Below, piece by piece: positions 27,539 through 37,583 of a stretch of 64,000 nt of DNA. Position numbers and translations under genes: made by a program. Location of the stretch: the NCBI RefSeq assembly GCF_000970285.1, contig NZ_CP009516.1:909036-973035 (forward strand), written 5' to 3'. Every line of letters starts with the position of its first letter. Position 1 is the stretch's first letter. This DNA comes from Methanosarcina horonobensis HB-1 = JCM 15518. GTDB lineage: Archaea > Halobacteriota > Methanosarcinia > Methanosarcinales > Methanosarcinaceae. The notes beneath the pieces are model-generated. The model made no database searches. It was not told where the DNA came from and saw only the letters and a program-made list of their open reading frames with translations.

Positions 27539-30064
27539 ATGATTTCTCAGGATCATCCTGCATCAATGTTTAAGTCTAAGATAAAATCCAGCTTGCCTTA
27601 CGCTCTGGCAGTTGCGATAATTGGTTTTGTATCCCTCTGGATTAGAACACGTCCTTCTGATTCTGTGTTTTTGTCTAATGGGTTTGTAAGGTTTGGGGGT
27701 AATGACCCCTGGTACCATATGCGGACCCTGAATGTCCTGCTTGAAAATTATCCCAACAGGGTGTTTTTCAACCCCATGACCAACTATCCTAACGGGAGTT
27801 ACATCCATTTCGGTCCTCTTTTTGACCAGATGATGGCGATAACCGCTCTGGCCCTGGGAATGGGTAGTCCCGGTCAGGATCTGGTTAACACTATAGGAGC
27901 TTACTTCCCTGCCGTTCTCGGAGCCCTTACTGTCATTCCTGTTTACTACATCGGAAAATATCTAGGCGGTCATAAAACAGGGATACTTGCGGCAATCCTT
28001 ATCGCTTTTGCTCCAGGGCAGTTTTTGTCCCGTTCACTGCTTGGCTTTACGGATCACCACGTAGCCGAATCTCTGTTCAGTACTCTCTTCATAATGTTTT
28101 TCATGCTGGCAATAATTACCGCAAAGAAAAAAAATCTACATTTTGAAGATGTATTGAATAAAAATCTCACTGTTGTTAAAGAGCCACTTATCTATTCCGT
28201 TATTGCCGGTGTCATGTACTCTGCCTACCAGCTTTCGTGGCCTGGAGCTTCCCTTTTCTTGCTTGTTGCTCTGGTTTATGCCATTATCCAGTATGTCCTT
28301 GATAATTTCCACGGTGAGTTGAGCGATTACCTCGGGTTTACAGGCATAATCACATTCCTGGTAAGTGCCATACTCGTACTTCCTTTTGTCCATCCTGATA
28401 TGGGTTTTTCGCTTTACTATTACTCATGGTTCCATGTTGCAACTGCAATTGGAGCAGTAGCAGGCTTTGGAGTTTTGAGTTTTATTCAAAGGGAGTTTAA
28501 AAACAGGAATCTAAAAACCTATTACTATCCTCTGGCAGTGCTCGGAATTGGCATTCTTGGGCTCCTTGCAACAAGAATCGCATCTCCATCCATTTATTCC
28601 CTTATTATAAATGCTCCGCATACGGTATTCGGAGTCCAGACAGGTGGACCAGCAACAATTGCTGAAGTGTCTTCGATATTTTACGAGGGCGGGGCTTTTA
28701 CTCTATCAAGAGTCTTCGGGAACTTCACTGCCTCAGGTTTCTTTGCTTCTTTACTTGGGATGTTTATCCTGACTGCGAACCTGTTCAGAAAACCAAAACC
28801 AGAAAAAGTACTGGTTCTGGTCTGGAGTGTTTTAATTTTTCTTACAATATACGGTCAGAACCGTTTTGCATATTATTACTCCATAAATGTGTCAATCCTC
28901 AGTGCCTATGTAGGAGGCCTGCTTCTTGAAAAGGTAAAATGGAGCCAGCTCAATGAGAAGTTTAAAACCACTGTAAAGTCTCCTGCAGATTTCCAGGGCT
29001 TCTTGAAGTTCGTCAAAATTGAGCAGGTTCTTGCGGTCCTGGCTATAGTAGTTGTTCTCATTTATCCTGTGTACGGAACTGCTATGGAAACTACAACAGG
29101 CACAGGCGGCCCTGACGGTACCTGGATAGAAGCCTGTCTGTGGCTTCAATCCTATACTCCTGATCCTGGCATGGATTACAATGCCGTTTATGAGGCTCCT
29201 GAGGATGGAGAACTTTTTGATTACCCTGATTCTGCATACGGAGTCATGTCATGGTGGGATTATGGACACTGGATTGAAACTATCGGGCACAGAATGCCCA
29301 ATGCGAATCCTTTCCAGGCTGGAATCGGAGGGCGAAGAGGAAGCATAGATGAAGAAAATCAACCAGGATCTTCCACTTTCTTTACTGCCCAATCCGAAGA
29401 AGAGGCAACTGCAGTGCTCGAAGCTGTCCACCCTGACCCGGATAAAGCCGGAGCGCGTTATATTATCTCAGATGTTGAAATGGCCACAGGCAAATTCTAT
29501 GCAATGACAGCCTGGACCCTTGATACCGAAGGATACTACCAGCCTTACTGGACAGGTAGCGGCTATCAGTATCTTCCTTCCACACGTTACTTCGATTCAA
29601 TGGAATCGAGGCTGCACATTCTTGATGGAAACGGTCTTAAGCAGTACCGTCTTGTCCATGAGACCTGGGCGTATCAAACCCAAGGAGAAGTCCTGTACAA
29701 ACAGGTTTATAACCTTCTTTATGGAGAGAGTATCCCTGAAGTTGATACAGGCTTCGTCAAGATTTTCGAGTACGTTAAGGGTGCAAAAGTCACAGGAACA
29801 GCTTCTCCCAATGAGACCGTCAATATAAAGACTACAATTTTAACGGGTCAGGGAAGGACCTTTGATTATTCCCAGTCAACAACCTCTGACTCTGAAGGCA
29901 GGTATGAGTTTACCGTACCTTACTCAACCGAAGGTCCTATTTCAGGAGAAACCCGGTTCGATACTGCTCCTGCAGGTCCCTATGTCATAAGCTATGGGAA
30001 CACTACCAGGGAAGTAAGGGTCAATGAAGAAGCTGTGTTGAAAGGAGAGGAAGTAAAAGTTTGA
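27539..30064 (+). CDS. aglB: Oligosaccharyltransferase, STT3/AglB family (copy 2)
   Basis: The 841-residue protein keeps all motifs of copy 1: GGNDPWYHMR, GFTDHHVAE, an external-loop ATIAEVSSIF (Ala where copies 1 and 3 have Gly before the Glu) and SWWDYGHWIE. Within the DNA, about 27755-28250 is almost identical to about 30650-31140 of copy 3, and the last 330 bases are nearly identical in all three copies, while the segments between diverge. Such mosaic identity points to gene conversion. It has its own promoter at 27482-27507. It probably acts on the same or an alternative lipid-linked glycan outside the membrane. Confidence 0.95.
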   Translation: MISQDHPASMFKSKIKSSLPYALAVAIIGFVSLWIRTRPSDSVFLSNGFVRFGGNDPWYHMRTLNVLLENYPNRVFFNPMTNYPNGSYIHFGPLFDQMMAITALALGMGSPGQDLVNTIGAYFPAVLGALTVIPVYYIGKYLGGHKTGILAAILIAFAPGQFLSRSLLGFTDHHVAESLFSTLFIMFFMLAIITAKKKNLHFEDVLNKNLTVVKEPLIYSVIAGVMYSAYQLSWPGASLFLLVALVYAIIQYVLDNFHGELSDYLGFTGIITFLVSAILVLPFVHPDMGFSLYYYSWFHVATAIGAVAGFGVLSFIQREFKNRNLKTYYYPLAVLGIGILGLLATRIASPSIYSLIINAPHTVFGVQTGGPATIAEVSSIFYEGGAFTLSRVFGNFTASGFFASLLGMFILTANLFRKPKPEKVLVLVWSVLIFLTIYGQNRFAYYYSINVSILSAYVGGLLLEKVKWSQLNEKFKTTVKSPADFQGFLKFVKIEQVLAVLAIVVVLIYPVYGTAMETTTGTGGPDGTWIEACLWLQSYTPDPGMDYNAVYEAPEDGELFDYPDSAYGVMSWWDYGHWIETIGHRMPNANPFQAGIGGRRGSIDEENQPGSSTFFTAQSEEEATAVLEAVHPDPDKAGARYIISDVEMATGKFYAMTAWTLDTEGYYQPYWTGSGYQYLPSTRYFDSMESRLHILDGNGLKQYRLVHETWAYQTQGEVLYKQVYNLLYGESIPEVDTGFVKIFEYVKGAKVTGTASPNETVNIKTTILTGQGRTFDYSQSTTSDSEGRYEFTVPYSTEGPISGETRFDTAPAGPYVISYGNTTREVRVNEEAVLKGEEVKV

Positions 30065-30371
30065 GTGATGATAAGCAGTTGAGATTAAAGTCGAAACAGC
30101 TAAGGTGTGCAGGAAACGCGAACTGCACATCTATTTTTTTTCCCGGGCTTTTCACTTTGTATGATCTTATACCTCAGGAACTCTTTGTCCAGACTCCCAC
30201 CTTGAGAATACTGACCATTTCACCCTTGCATGCTATATTCTTTCCTGGTCGCAGGTACTCTGTCCTGAAAGTTATCGTCAGCTTTCAAGGAGAAAGCACT
30301 ATGTAGTTATTAGTCATAACTAGGATAAAAATTATAAACTCCCAGACTGTTAAGTAAAATCTGTTTTTTAA
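30065..30371. other. Spacer between aglB2 and aglB3
   Basis: No gene is seen. The spacer is unrelated to the aglB1-aglB2 spacer except at its right end, where the aglB3 promoter begins. It has a short T-run at 30133-30140 that could end aglB2 transcripts. Confidence 0.4.
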
Positions 30372-30397
30372 TTTCTTTTCACATAAATTATATATTT
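30372..30397 (+). promoter_or_regulatory. aglB3 promoter (TATA box)
   Basis: TTATATATTT at 30388-30397 lies 40 bases before the aglB3 ATG. Together with the preceding TTCTTTTCACATAAA it is nearly the same as the aglB2 promoter, showing that the promoter was copied with the gene. Confidence 0.65.
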
Positions 30398-30427
30398 GAT
30401 TGCAAAATTTACTCCTAGGGAATTACT

Positions 30428-32950
30428 ATGGATCCTGAAAACCGTCCTGTACCAATGTTTAAGTCTAAGATAAAATCCAGCTTGCCTTATACTCTGGCAG
30501 TTGCGATAATTGGTTTTATATCCCTATGGATCAGAATGCGCCCTTATGATTCTGTGTTTTTGTCCAATGGGTTTGTAAAGTTCACGAGCAATGACCCTCT
30601 GTACCACATGCGTACCTTAAATCTTCTCCTTGAAAATTATCCCAACAGGGTGTTTTTCAACCCCATGACCAACTATCCTAACGGGAGTTACATCCATTTC
30701 GGTCCTCTTTTTGACCAGATGATGGCGATAACCGCTCTGGCCCTGGGAATGGGTAGTCCCGGTCAGGATCTGGTTAACACTATAGGAACTTACTTCCCTG
30801 CCGTTCTCGGAGCCCTTACTGTCATTCCTGTTTACTACATCGGAAAATATCTAGGCGGTCATAAAACAGGGATACTTGCGGCAATCCTTATCGCTTTTGC
30901 TCCAGGGCAGTTTTTGTCCCGTTCACTGCTTGGCTTTACGGATCACCACGTAGCCGAATCTCTGTTCAGTACTCTCTTCATAATGTTTTTCATGCTGGCA
31001 ATAATTACCGCAAAGAAAAAAAATCTACATTTTGAAGATGTATTGAATAAAAATCTCACTGTTGTTAAAGAGCCACTTATCTATTCCGTTATTGCCGGTG
31101 TCATGTACTCTGCCTACCAGCTTTCGTGGCCTGGAGCTTCTCTTTTCTTGCTTGTTGCTCTGGTTTATGCCGTTATCCAGTATATCCTTGATAACTTCCA
31201 CCATGAGTCAAGCGATTACCTCGGGTTTACAGGCATTATCACATTCCTGGTAAGTGCCATACTCGTACTTCCTTTTGTCCATCCTGATATGGGTTTTTCG
31301 CTTTACTATTACTCATGGTTCCATGTTGCAACTGCGATTGGAGCAGTAGCAGGTTTTGGAGTTTTGAGTTTTATTCAAAGGGAGTTTAAAAACAGGAATC
31401 TAAAAACTTACTATTACCCTCTGGCAATTCTCGGAATTGGTGTTCTGGGACTGCTTGCAACAAGAGTTATGTCTCCATCAATTTATTCTCTTATCATAAA
31501 CGCTCCCCATACAGTGTTTGGAGTCCAGACAGGTGGACCAGCAACAATCGGTGAAGCCAGTTCTATGTTTTATTATGATGGAAAGTTCACTTTATTGAGG
31601 GCTTTTTCAAACTTCACAGTCTCTGGGTTTTTTGTCTCAATCCTTGGAATGTTTGTCCTCTTGGTTAGTGTGTTCCGGAAAGCAAAACCCGAAGAATTAC
31701 TGGTTCTAATCTGGAGCATTTTAATGCTTTTTGCAATTTACGGTCAGAACCGTTTTGCTTATTACTACTCCATCAATGTGTCAATTCTCAGTGCCTATGT
31801 AGGAGGTCTGCTTCTTGACAAGGTTAAATGGAGTCAGCTCAGTGAGAAGTTTAAAACCACTGTAAAGTCTCCTTCAGATCTCCAGGGCTTCCTGAAGTTC
31901 GTCAAAGTAGAGCAGGTTCTTGCGGTACTGGCTATAGCAGTTATTCTTATTTATCCGGTATATGGAGCTGCTCTGGAGCAATCAACCGGTTCGAATGATC
32001 CAGACAGTACCTGGATAGAAGCCTGTCTGTGGCTTCAGTCGTATACTCCTGACCCTGGCATGGATTACAACGCTATTTATGAGGCTCCTGAAGATGGAGA
32101 GCTTTTCGATTACCCTGATACTGCATATGGAGTCATGTCGTGGTGGGATTACGGCCATTACATAGAAACCCTCGGGCACAGGATGCCCAATGCGAATCCT
32201 TTCCAGGCTGGAATCGGAGGGCGAAGAGGAAGCATAAATGAAGAGAACCAGCCAGGGGCTGCAACCTTTTTTACTGCCCAGTCAGAAGAAGAGGCAACTG
32301 CAGTGCTTGAAGCTGTTCACCCTGACCCGGATAAAGCCGGAGCGCGTTATATCGTATCCGATGGAAAAATGGCTACTACTATATTCATGGCAATGCCAGA
32401 ATGGACTCTTGATACCGCAGGATACTACCAGCCTTACTGGACAGGCAGCAGCTACACATACCTTCCTTCCATGCGTTACTTCGATTCAATGGAGTCCAGA
32501 CTGCACATTCTTGATGGAAACGGTCTTAAACAGTACCGTCTTGTCCACGAAACCTGGGCTTATCAGACTCAGGAATCTGTTTATAAACAGGTCTATAACC
32601 TTCTTCACGGAAGTAGTATCCCTGAGGTTGATACCGGTTATGTCAAGATTTTCGAGTACGTTAAGGGTGCAAAAGTCACAGGAACGGCTTCTCCTAACGA
32701 GACCGTCAATATAAAGACTACAATTTTAACGGGTCAGGGAAGGACCTTTGAGTACTCCCAGTCAACAACTTCCGACTCTGAAGGCAGGTATGAGTTCACC
32801 GTGCCTTACTCAACCGAAGGTCCCATCTCAGGGGAAACTCAGTTCGATACTGCTCCTGCAGGTCCCTATGTCGTAAGCTATGGGAACACTACCAGGGAAG
32901 TAAGGGTCAATGAAGAAGCTGTGTTAAAAGGAGAGGAAGTAAAGGTCTGA
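30428..32950 (+). CDS. aglB: Oligosaccharyltransferase, STT3/AglB family (copy 3)
   Basis: The 840-residue protein has TSNDPLYHMR, GFTDHHVAE, ATIGEASSMFY and SWWDYGHYIE, so all catalytic blocks are intact. It is a mosaic: the membrane half is closest to copy 2, the loop after GFTDHH and the central region resemble copy 1 in places, and the tail is shared by all. It differs from both just before the external domain (EQSTGSNDPDS) and in the SDGKMATTIFMAMPEW region, which could change acceptor or glycan preference. It is followed by the leuD-like gene, 163 bases away, the arrangement that probably existed before duplication. Confidence 0.95.
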   Translation: MDPENRPVPMFKSKIKSSLPYTLAVAIIGFISLWIRMRPYDSVFLSNGFVKFTSNDPLYHMRTLNLLLENYPNRVFFNPMTNYPNGSYIHFGPLFDQMMAITALALGMGSPGQDLVNTIGTYFPAVLGALTVIPVYYIGKYLGGHKTGILAAILIAFAPGQFLSRSLLGFTDHHVAESLFSTLFIMFFMLAIITAKKKNLHFEDVLNKNLTVVKEPLIYSVIAGVMYSAYQLSWPGASLFLLVALVYAVIQYILDNFHHESSDYLGFTGIITFLVSAILVLPFVHPDMGFSLYYYSWFHVATAIGAVAGFGVLSFIQREFKNRNLKTYYYPLAILGIGVLGLLATRVMSPSIYSLIINAPHTVFGVQTGGPATIGEASSMFYYDGKFTLLRAFSNFTVSGFFVSILGMFVLLVSVFRKAKPEELLVLIWSILMLFAIYGQNRFAYYYSINVSILSAYVGGLLLDKVKWSQLSEKFKTTVKSPSDLQGFLKFVKVEQVLAVLAIAVILIYPVYGAALEQSTGSNDPDSTWIEACLWLQSYTPDPGMDYNAIYEAPEDGELFDYPDTAYGVMSWWDYGHYIETLGHRMPNANPFQAGIGGRRGSINEENQPGAATFFTAQSEEEATAVLEAVHPDPDKAGARYIVSDGKMATTIFMAMPEWTLDTAGYYQPYWTGSSYTYLPSMRYFDSMESRLHILDGNGLKQYRLVHETWAYQTQESVYKQVYNLLHGSSIPEVDTGYVKIFEYVKGAKVTGTASPNETVNIKTTILTGQGRTFEYSQSTTSDSEGRYEFTVPYSTEGPISGETQFDTAPAGPYVVSYGNTTREVRVNEEAVLKGEEVKV

Positions 32951-33113
32951 TGAAGGCAAGAAACTGGAGATTTAATCCAAAGAAGCAGGTTTAAGTTCCA
33001 GTTTCTGCTGCACATCTTCTTTTCCTTCTTATTTTTATTCTTTCTTTACTTTTTTATTTTATATCCGCTACCTAAATATACTATTAAAAAACCTACTTCA
33101 CAGGTGATGTGTG

Positions 33114-33620
33114 ATGGAAAACCCTATCAAAGGCCGAGTCTGGAAATTCGGAAACGATATAGATACCGATTTAATCATCCCGGGAAAGTACCTGCGGACA
33201 AAGGATATGCAGGTTTTTGCAGCTCATGCTATGGAAGGCATTGACCCTGAGTTTGCAAAAAAGGCAAATCCCGGGGATATTATTGTTGCAGGGGACAATT
33301 TTGGCTGCGGTTCCTCAAGAGAACAGGCTCCTCTTGCTTTAAAGCATGCAGGAATAGCCTGTGTTGTAGCAAAGTCTTTTGCAAGGATATTTTTTAGAAA
33401 CGCAATTAACGTTGGGCTACCCCTGATGGAAGCTGACATTGAATGCGAGGAAGGAGACGAGATTGAAGTTGATCTGCTCAAAGGTGAAGTCAGAGTTTTC
33501 GGAAAAGGTGTATTTAAAGGGAACAAGTTGCCAGACTTCCTGCTAGATATGCTTACGGACGGCGGGCTTGTTGGGCATAGGAAAAAAGTTCAGAGTCAGC
33601 AGAAAGAAGAGTCAATTTAA
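33114..33620 (+). CDS. leuD: 3-isopropylmalate dehydratase / homoaconitase-type small subunit
   Basis: The 168-residue swivel-domain subunit has [21 protein letters not shown] at the N-terminus, [21 protein letters not shown] near residue 60 and [18 protein letters not shown] near residue 88. In methanogens this family (LeuD/HacB/AksE) serves either leucine synthesis or the 2-oxosuberate route to coenzyme B, and the sequence alone does not separate the two. The active-site loop YLRTKDM is what one would compare for substrate choice. The large [4Fe-4S] subunit is not in this window. The start is ATG 33114 (GTG 33111 also possible) behind GGTGAT. Confidence 0.88.
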   Translation: MENPIKGRVWKFGNDIDTDLIIPGKYLRTKDMQVFAAHAMEGIDPEFAKKANPGDIIVAGDNFGCGSSREQAPLALKHAGIACVVAKSFARIFFRNAINVGLPLMEADIECEEGDEIEVDLLKGEVRVFGKGVFKGNKLPDFLLDMLTDGGLVGHRKKVQSQQKEESI

Positions 33621-33727
33621 CTGATCATTTAGTAACGAAATTAATCAAGTCTTACCTATATCACCTATACTACCTGATCAATAAATCTGTGAGATCTACC
33701 AATTAACAGCACAAATAGCCGATACTT

Positions 33728-34603
33728 ATGATTTTTCCAGATGAGTACAAACATGTGGGAGTAACAAAAGCCCTCCCTGCAGGCACTGAAGAGCTAATTT
33801 ATTTCCTTACGGAGTACCTGATCGAAGAAAGAGAAAATCACGAAACAGGTAGCTCTGAATATGCAGTTTACCATGTTATTAAGAGCGGAGACGGACTTCT
33901 CAGAAAGGTTGAAGCTCTCGAGCTGATTGCTTCAGGAGAAGAAGTTGTCAGATACGACAGAGAACTAAATATAAAAGACCGTACCCTCCTGATTGAAACC
34001 GCATTAAAACTTTGCAAGGGCAAAGTAAGCACTGTTATTTTTACTGGCGTAGATAGACATGTTACAATTGTTCATGAGCCTGATCCCTCCGGTATTCTCG
34101 AAATAGAAATTCTTGATGTCGCACCCCCTGAGCCTGCCTGGCTTTCCCAGGTCGTGAGGAGGCTTGAAGCCAGCGGGATTTTCGGGGACCTTCAGGTTCG
34201 GTTTACTGAAAAGATAATTGACCTCAGGCGTTTTGAAGGGGAAAGAACTGTTTTTCCATGCAGTGCATCAGGGCTTGAAGGGAAATGCCTTGACTCTGAT
34301 ATTCTTACCGAAGACGGGCATCTGCTTATAGGGTGTGAGATTTCAAAAACTCTTTTTGAGATGCGTTTTCCGGAACTTGAATACTCCTTCATAAACATCT
34401 GTCCTTTTAAATCGGAAATAGTCGTACCTTCAAAAGCCTTCATTACGCGCTGTTGCAGGTCAGAAAAGTCAGGGGTTGTAAATATTTCAGGTTTTGAAGG
34501 GGCTGTTGTCCACTGGGGAGCGTCGGAATACCAGGTTGCAGAAGCTATCAGAAATCTTGTAAACAGACTCAGGAATAAAGACAGTTCATTACAAAATCAG
34601 TAA
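33728..34603 (+). CDS. Conserved methanogen hypothetical protein
   Basis: A 291-residue soluble protein with no signal peptide or membrane segment. It begins MIFPDEYKHVGVTKALPAG. The C-terminal half holds several Cys residues: FPCSASGLEGKC, LIGCEISKT, NICPFKSEIV and TRCCRSEKSG, which could bind a metal or cofactor. It lies between leuD-like and leuB-like genes on the same strand, and such context suggests a link to branched-chain or coenzyme B precursor metabolism, but this is only association. I do not recognise a characterised family. Confidence 0.8.
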   Translation: MIFPDEYKHVGVTKALPAGTEELIYFLTEYLIEERENHETGSSEYAVYHVIKSGDGLLRKVEALELIASGEEVVRYDRELNIKDRTLLIETALKLCKGKVSTVIFTGVDRHVTIVHEPDPSGILEIEILDVAPPEPAWLSQVVRRLEASGIFGDLQVRFTEKIIDLRRFEGERTVFPCSASGLEGKCLDSDILTEDGHLLIGCEISKTLFEMRFPELEYSFINICPFKSEIVVPSKAFITRCCRSEKSGVVNISGFEGAVVHWGASEYQVAEAIRNLVNRLRNKDSSLQNQ

Positions 34604-34680
34604 TGCAGCCAGAAAACCTTTAAGTACCAGGTTACTTATTGTTCGAAACTCATGTAAAATGAAGGTGGAATAACTTTTCG

Positions 34681-35241
34681 ATGCCTTTTCTAACAAATTT
34701 CCTTTTAGGGCTCGGGCTTGCAATGGATGCTTTTGCAGTTTCCATGTCAAGCGGCACTACAGTTCGGCCTTTCAGGGTAAGCGATGCCCTTAAGCTGGCT
34801 GTTTTTTTCGGGAGCTTTCAGGCTCTTATGCCGGTACTGGGCTGGATTGGAGGAAGTACGGTAAGCGGTTTTGTTTCAGATTATGCTCCCTGGATTGCGT
34901 TCGGGCTTCTTGCTTTTATCGGGGGTAAAATGATTTACGAAGCTCTTTACGGGGATCCGGATGGGAAGGTAAATTCACTTAATTACTCCGTGCTTTTCCT
35001 TTTAGCAGTTGCAACAAGCATAGACGCCCTTGCAGTGGGGATAAGCTTTGCTTTTCTGGGGACACCTATTCTTGGACCCGTTATTATTATAGGCTGTGTA
35101 ACTTTTGTCATGTCTTTTTGCGGGGCAATTCTGGGATACCGGATAGGTCATTTCTTTGAGCACGAAGTTGAGATCCTCGGCGGGCTCATCCTTATCGGGC
35201 TTGGTGTAAAAATCCTTGCCGAACACCTGCTCTGGATCTGA
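34681..35241 (+). CDS. mntP: Manganese efflux pump MntP family protein
   Basis: A 186-residue membrane protein with six hydrophobic segments in two similar halves. Each half carries the family motif with Asp: LLGLGLAMDAFAVSMSSG near the start and LLAVATSIDALAVGISFAF near residue 110. It probably exports Mn(II) from the cytoplasm. In bacteria mntP is often controlled by a yybP-ykoY riboswitch or MntR; no such riboswitch was seen in the short leader here. It starts 77 bases after the hypothetical protein gene. Confidence 0.9.
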   Translation: MPFLTNFLLGLGLAMDAFAVSMSSGTTVRPFRVSDALKLAVFFGSFQALMPVLGWIGGSTVSGFVSDYAPWIAFGLLAFIGGKMIYEALYGDPDGKVNSLNYSVLFLLAVATSIDALAVGISFAFLGTPILGPVIIIGCVTFVMSFCGAILGYRIGHFFEHEVEILGGLILIGLGVKILAEHLLWI

Positions 35242-35307
35242 AAAATATGTTGAGAATCTGAAAAAGTTACGCCAGATTCATATACCTCCAGCCATACATC
35301 CAGTACC

Positions 35308-36306
35308 ATGAAACTCGCGGTAATCAAAGGAGATGGGATTGGCAGAGAGGTCATTCCTGCAGCTGTTGAAGTTCTGGACGCTTTCGGGCTTGAGCTTGAA
35401 AAAGTGCCTCTGGAACTCGGCTATGCAAGGTGGAAAAGCACAGGCACTGCAATGTCAGAAGAAGACATAGAAACCATAAAGAGCTGTGATGCAGTGCTTT
35501 TCGGGGCAGTCACCACAGTGCCTGATCCGAGTTATAAAAGTGTGCTCCTCACTATCCGTAAAGAGCTCGACCTCTATGCCAATATTCGGCCTGTAAAACC
35601 CCTCCCCGGAATAGTAGGTGTTACCGGGAGAAATGATTTCGATTTTATTATTATCAGGGAAAATACCGAAGGGCTGTACTCAGGGATTGAGGAAATAGGC
35701 CCTGATTTTTCCTGGACGAAAAGAGTAGTTACCCGAAAAGGATCTGAGAGGATTGCAGAATTTGCCTGCGAACTTGCAAAAAAGAGATCCAATAAACTGA
35801 CCATTGTCCATAAATCCAATGTCCTGAAGTCAGACAAACTTTTCCTTGATGTTTGCAGGCAAACTGCAGACGCTTATGGGGTTGAGTATGGAGATATGCT
35901 GGTAGATTCCATGGCTTACAGCCTTATGATGCACCCTGAAAAGTACGATGTTGTGGTTACCACGAACCTTTTCGGGGATATCCTTAGCGATATGTGTGCA
36001 GCCCTTGTCGGAAGCCTTGGACTTGTCCCGAGCGCCAATATAGGGAAAAAATACGCTTTTTTTGAGCCTGTGCATGGGAGTGCGCCTGACATTGCAGGAA
36101 AAGGAGTTTCAAACCCTATTGCGGCAATCCTCTGCGTGAAAATGCTGCTCGAATGGATGGGTAAACCTGAAGCTCTGCTTATTGATGATGCAATAGCCTG
36201 TGTTCTTCAGAAGAAGATCATAACCCCTGACCTTGGAGGCGGGGCAAGCACGGCGGAAGTCGGTCATAAGGTTGCGAAATATGTAACGCAGAACCTTAAA
36301 CAGTAA
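35308..36306 (+). CDS. Isopropylmalate / isohomocitrate dehydrogenase family protein
   Basis: A 332-residue member of the beta-decarboxylating dehydrogenase family: [27 protein letters not shown] at the N-terminus, [15 protein letters not shown] near residue 114, the catalytic Lys and Asp in [13 protein letters not shown] and [16 protein letters not shown], and [13 protein letters not shown] for the adenine-binding loop. Methanogens have two such enzymes, LeuB for leucine and AksF for the coenzyme B chain. Which one this is cannot be settled without comparison of the substrate-specifying residues around positions 80-100. It is the partner reaction to the leuD-like dehydratase at 33114. Confidence 0.88.
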   Translation: MKLAVIKGDGIGREVIPAAVEVLDAFGLELEKVPLELGYARWKSTGTAMSEEDIETIKSCDAVLFGAVTTVPDPSYKSVLLTIRKELDLYANIRPVKPLPGIVGVTGRNDFDFIIIRENTEGLYSGIEEIGPDFSWTKRVVTRKGSERIAEFACELAKKRSNKLTIVHKSNVLKSDKLFLDVCRQTADAYGVEYGDMLVDSMAYSLMMHPEKYDVVVTTNLFGDILSDMCAALVGSLGLVPSANIGKKYAFFEPVHGSAPDIAGKGVSNPIAAILCVKMLLEWMGKPEALLIDDAIACVLQKKIITPDLGGGASTAEVGHKVAKYVTQNLKQ

Positions 36307-36428
36307 TCTGAATAATTCATATCAAAAGATTTTAAAAAATTTAGAGCCTTGGAAGATGACTGTTTCTGTCCTTCGCAGGCTCTCCAGATTCATTTTCCGG
36401 TACTGGGTTATTGATTTTCTTTTGTTTC

Positions 36429-36602
36429 TTAATTTTTACTTTCCTGCTTCTGCTCCAATACAAGCTCAACAACTGTGGTTTCTTTCTGGAATTGCTCACT
36501 CCTGTTCAATCCCACCTGAACTTTCTGAACATCTTCTCTAAAAAATTCAAAGTGTTCATAGTACTGTGCTCTCTCAACAAGATATTCAAAGTATTCTTCC
36601 AT
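36429..36602 (-). CDS. Small acidic protein with MEExFxxLVERAQYYE motif (57 aa)
   Basis: Read from ATG 36602, just behind AAGGGAACATT, the product is 57 residues and starts MEEYFEYLVERAQYYEHFE. The same motif begins the 47-residue protein encoded at 37976-38119, so both are real genes and paralogs. The longer frame starting at 36668 is not needed. The N-terminal 23 residues look like an amphipathic helix; the rest is charged (EQFQKETTVVELVLEQKQ). It is transcribed away from the acetolactate decarboxylase gene. I do not recognise the family; it could be a regulator or an enzyme-associated helix. Confidence 0.7.
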   Translation of the reverse strand: MEEYFEYLVERAQYYEHFEFFREDVQKVQVGLNRSEQFQKETTVVELVLEQKQESKN

Positions 36603-36734
36603 AATGTTCCCTTTCCCATACAGTACTTCAGCTTCATGTCTTATAAATATTTGTGAGTTTCTCCTCAATTCTACTAAAAAGATTTATAGTGCCAGCAATA
36701 ATAATTTTTTAGAAGAATTCTGTGAGGAACGTGA

Positions 36735-37583
36735 ATGAACAAAAAAAATCTTATAATCTTCTTAATTCTTTTATCAGTTACTTTCTTTTCCGGCTGCACT
36801 GGTTTCACTGGTAACTTTTCCGAAAAATCGGGCAATATTGAGAGTATTGAGGACTCTGGCTCAGGTATTTGCGGGAACGACTCTGAAGTACTCTACCAAG
36901 TCTCAACAATCGACGCCCTGCTCCAGGGAGTTTACGATGGGGTTCTACCTGTTGCAGAACTTGAAACCCATGGAGACTTTGGTATAGGAACCTTTGACGG
37001 GCTCGAAGGTGAAATGCTCGCCCTCAATGGCAGTTACTACCAAATAAAAACAGATGGAATTGCCTATCCTGTATCCGGAGAAATGACAACTCCTTTTGCC
37101 ACTGTCACTTACTTTGAAGCCGATGAAAGTTTCCGGCTTGAGGAGCCTGCAAACCTTACCGAGCTTGAAGCCTTTCTTGATCTTAACCTGCCTTCAGAAA
37201 ATCTCTTTTACGCAGTTCGGGTTGACGGAGATTTCTCTTACATAAAAGCACGGAGTGTACCCAGACAGGAAAAACCTTATCCGAAACTGGCGGATGCGGT
37301 ATCCACCCAGTCTGTCTTTGAATTTGAAAATATAAGCGGCACATTGGTAGGGTTCAGGACTCCTGAATATGTGAAAGGTGTAAACGTGCCGGGATATCAC
37401 CTTCACTTTATTACAGAGGATAGAAGCGCAGGCGGGCACGTCCTGGATCTTGAGATGGAAAGCGGAGATGCTGCCCTGGATATTACCAGTGCATTTTTTA
37501 TGGAACTTCCTGCCAGCGGAGACTTCTATAACGTGGAGCTAGGTCAGGATCTTCAGGCTGATATGGAAAAAGTTGAGAAATGA
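36735..37583 (+). CDS. budA: Acetolactate decarboxylase with lipoprotein-type signal peptide
   Basis: The 282-residue product has a signal peptide ending in a lipobox-like FFSGC at about residues 18-22, then a BudA domain. QVSTIDALLQGVYDGVLPV, ETHGDFGIGTFDGLEGEML, and GYHLHFITEDRSAGGHVLD near residues 221-239 supply the zinc-binding His residues (HxH and the later His). The enzyme converts 2-acetolactate to acetoin. Bacterial BudA is usually cytoplasmic; the predicted lipid-anchored, external form seen here is unusual. GAGGAACGTG precedes ATG 36735. Two small paralogous genes flank it on the other strand. Substrate supply outside the cell is unclear, so another alpha-hydroxy-beta-keto acid may be used. 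Confidence 0.87.
   Translation: MNKKNLIIFLILLSVTFFSGCTGFTGNFSEKSGNIESIEDSGSGICGNDSEVLYQVSTIDALLQGVYDGVLPVAELETHGDFGIGTFDGLEGEMLALNGSYYQIKTDGIAYPVSGEMTTPFATVTYFEADESFRLEEPANLTELEAFLDLNLPSENLFYAVRVDGDFSYIKARSVPRQEKPYPKLADAVSTQSVFEFENISGTLVGFRTPEYVKGVNVPGYHLHFITEDRSAGGHVLDLEMESGDAALDITSAFFMELPASGDFYNVELGQDLQADMEKVEK

Noticed and set aside
36356-36656. Plus-strand frames over the 57-residue minus-strand gene
   Set aside because: They are shadows; the minus-strand product has a paralog at 37976 and a ribosome binding site.
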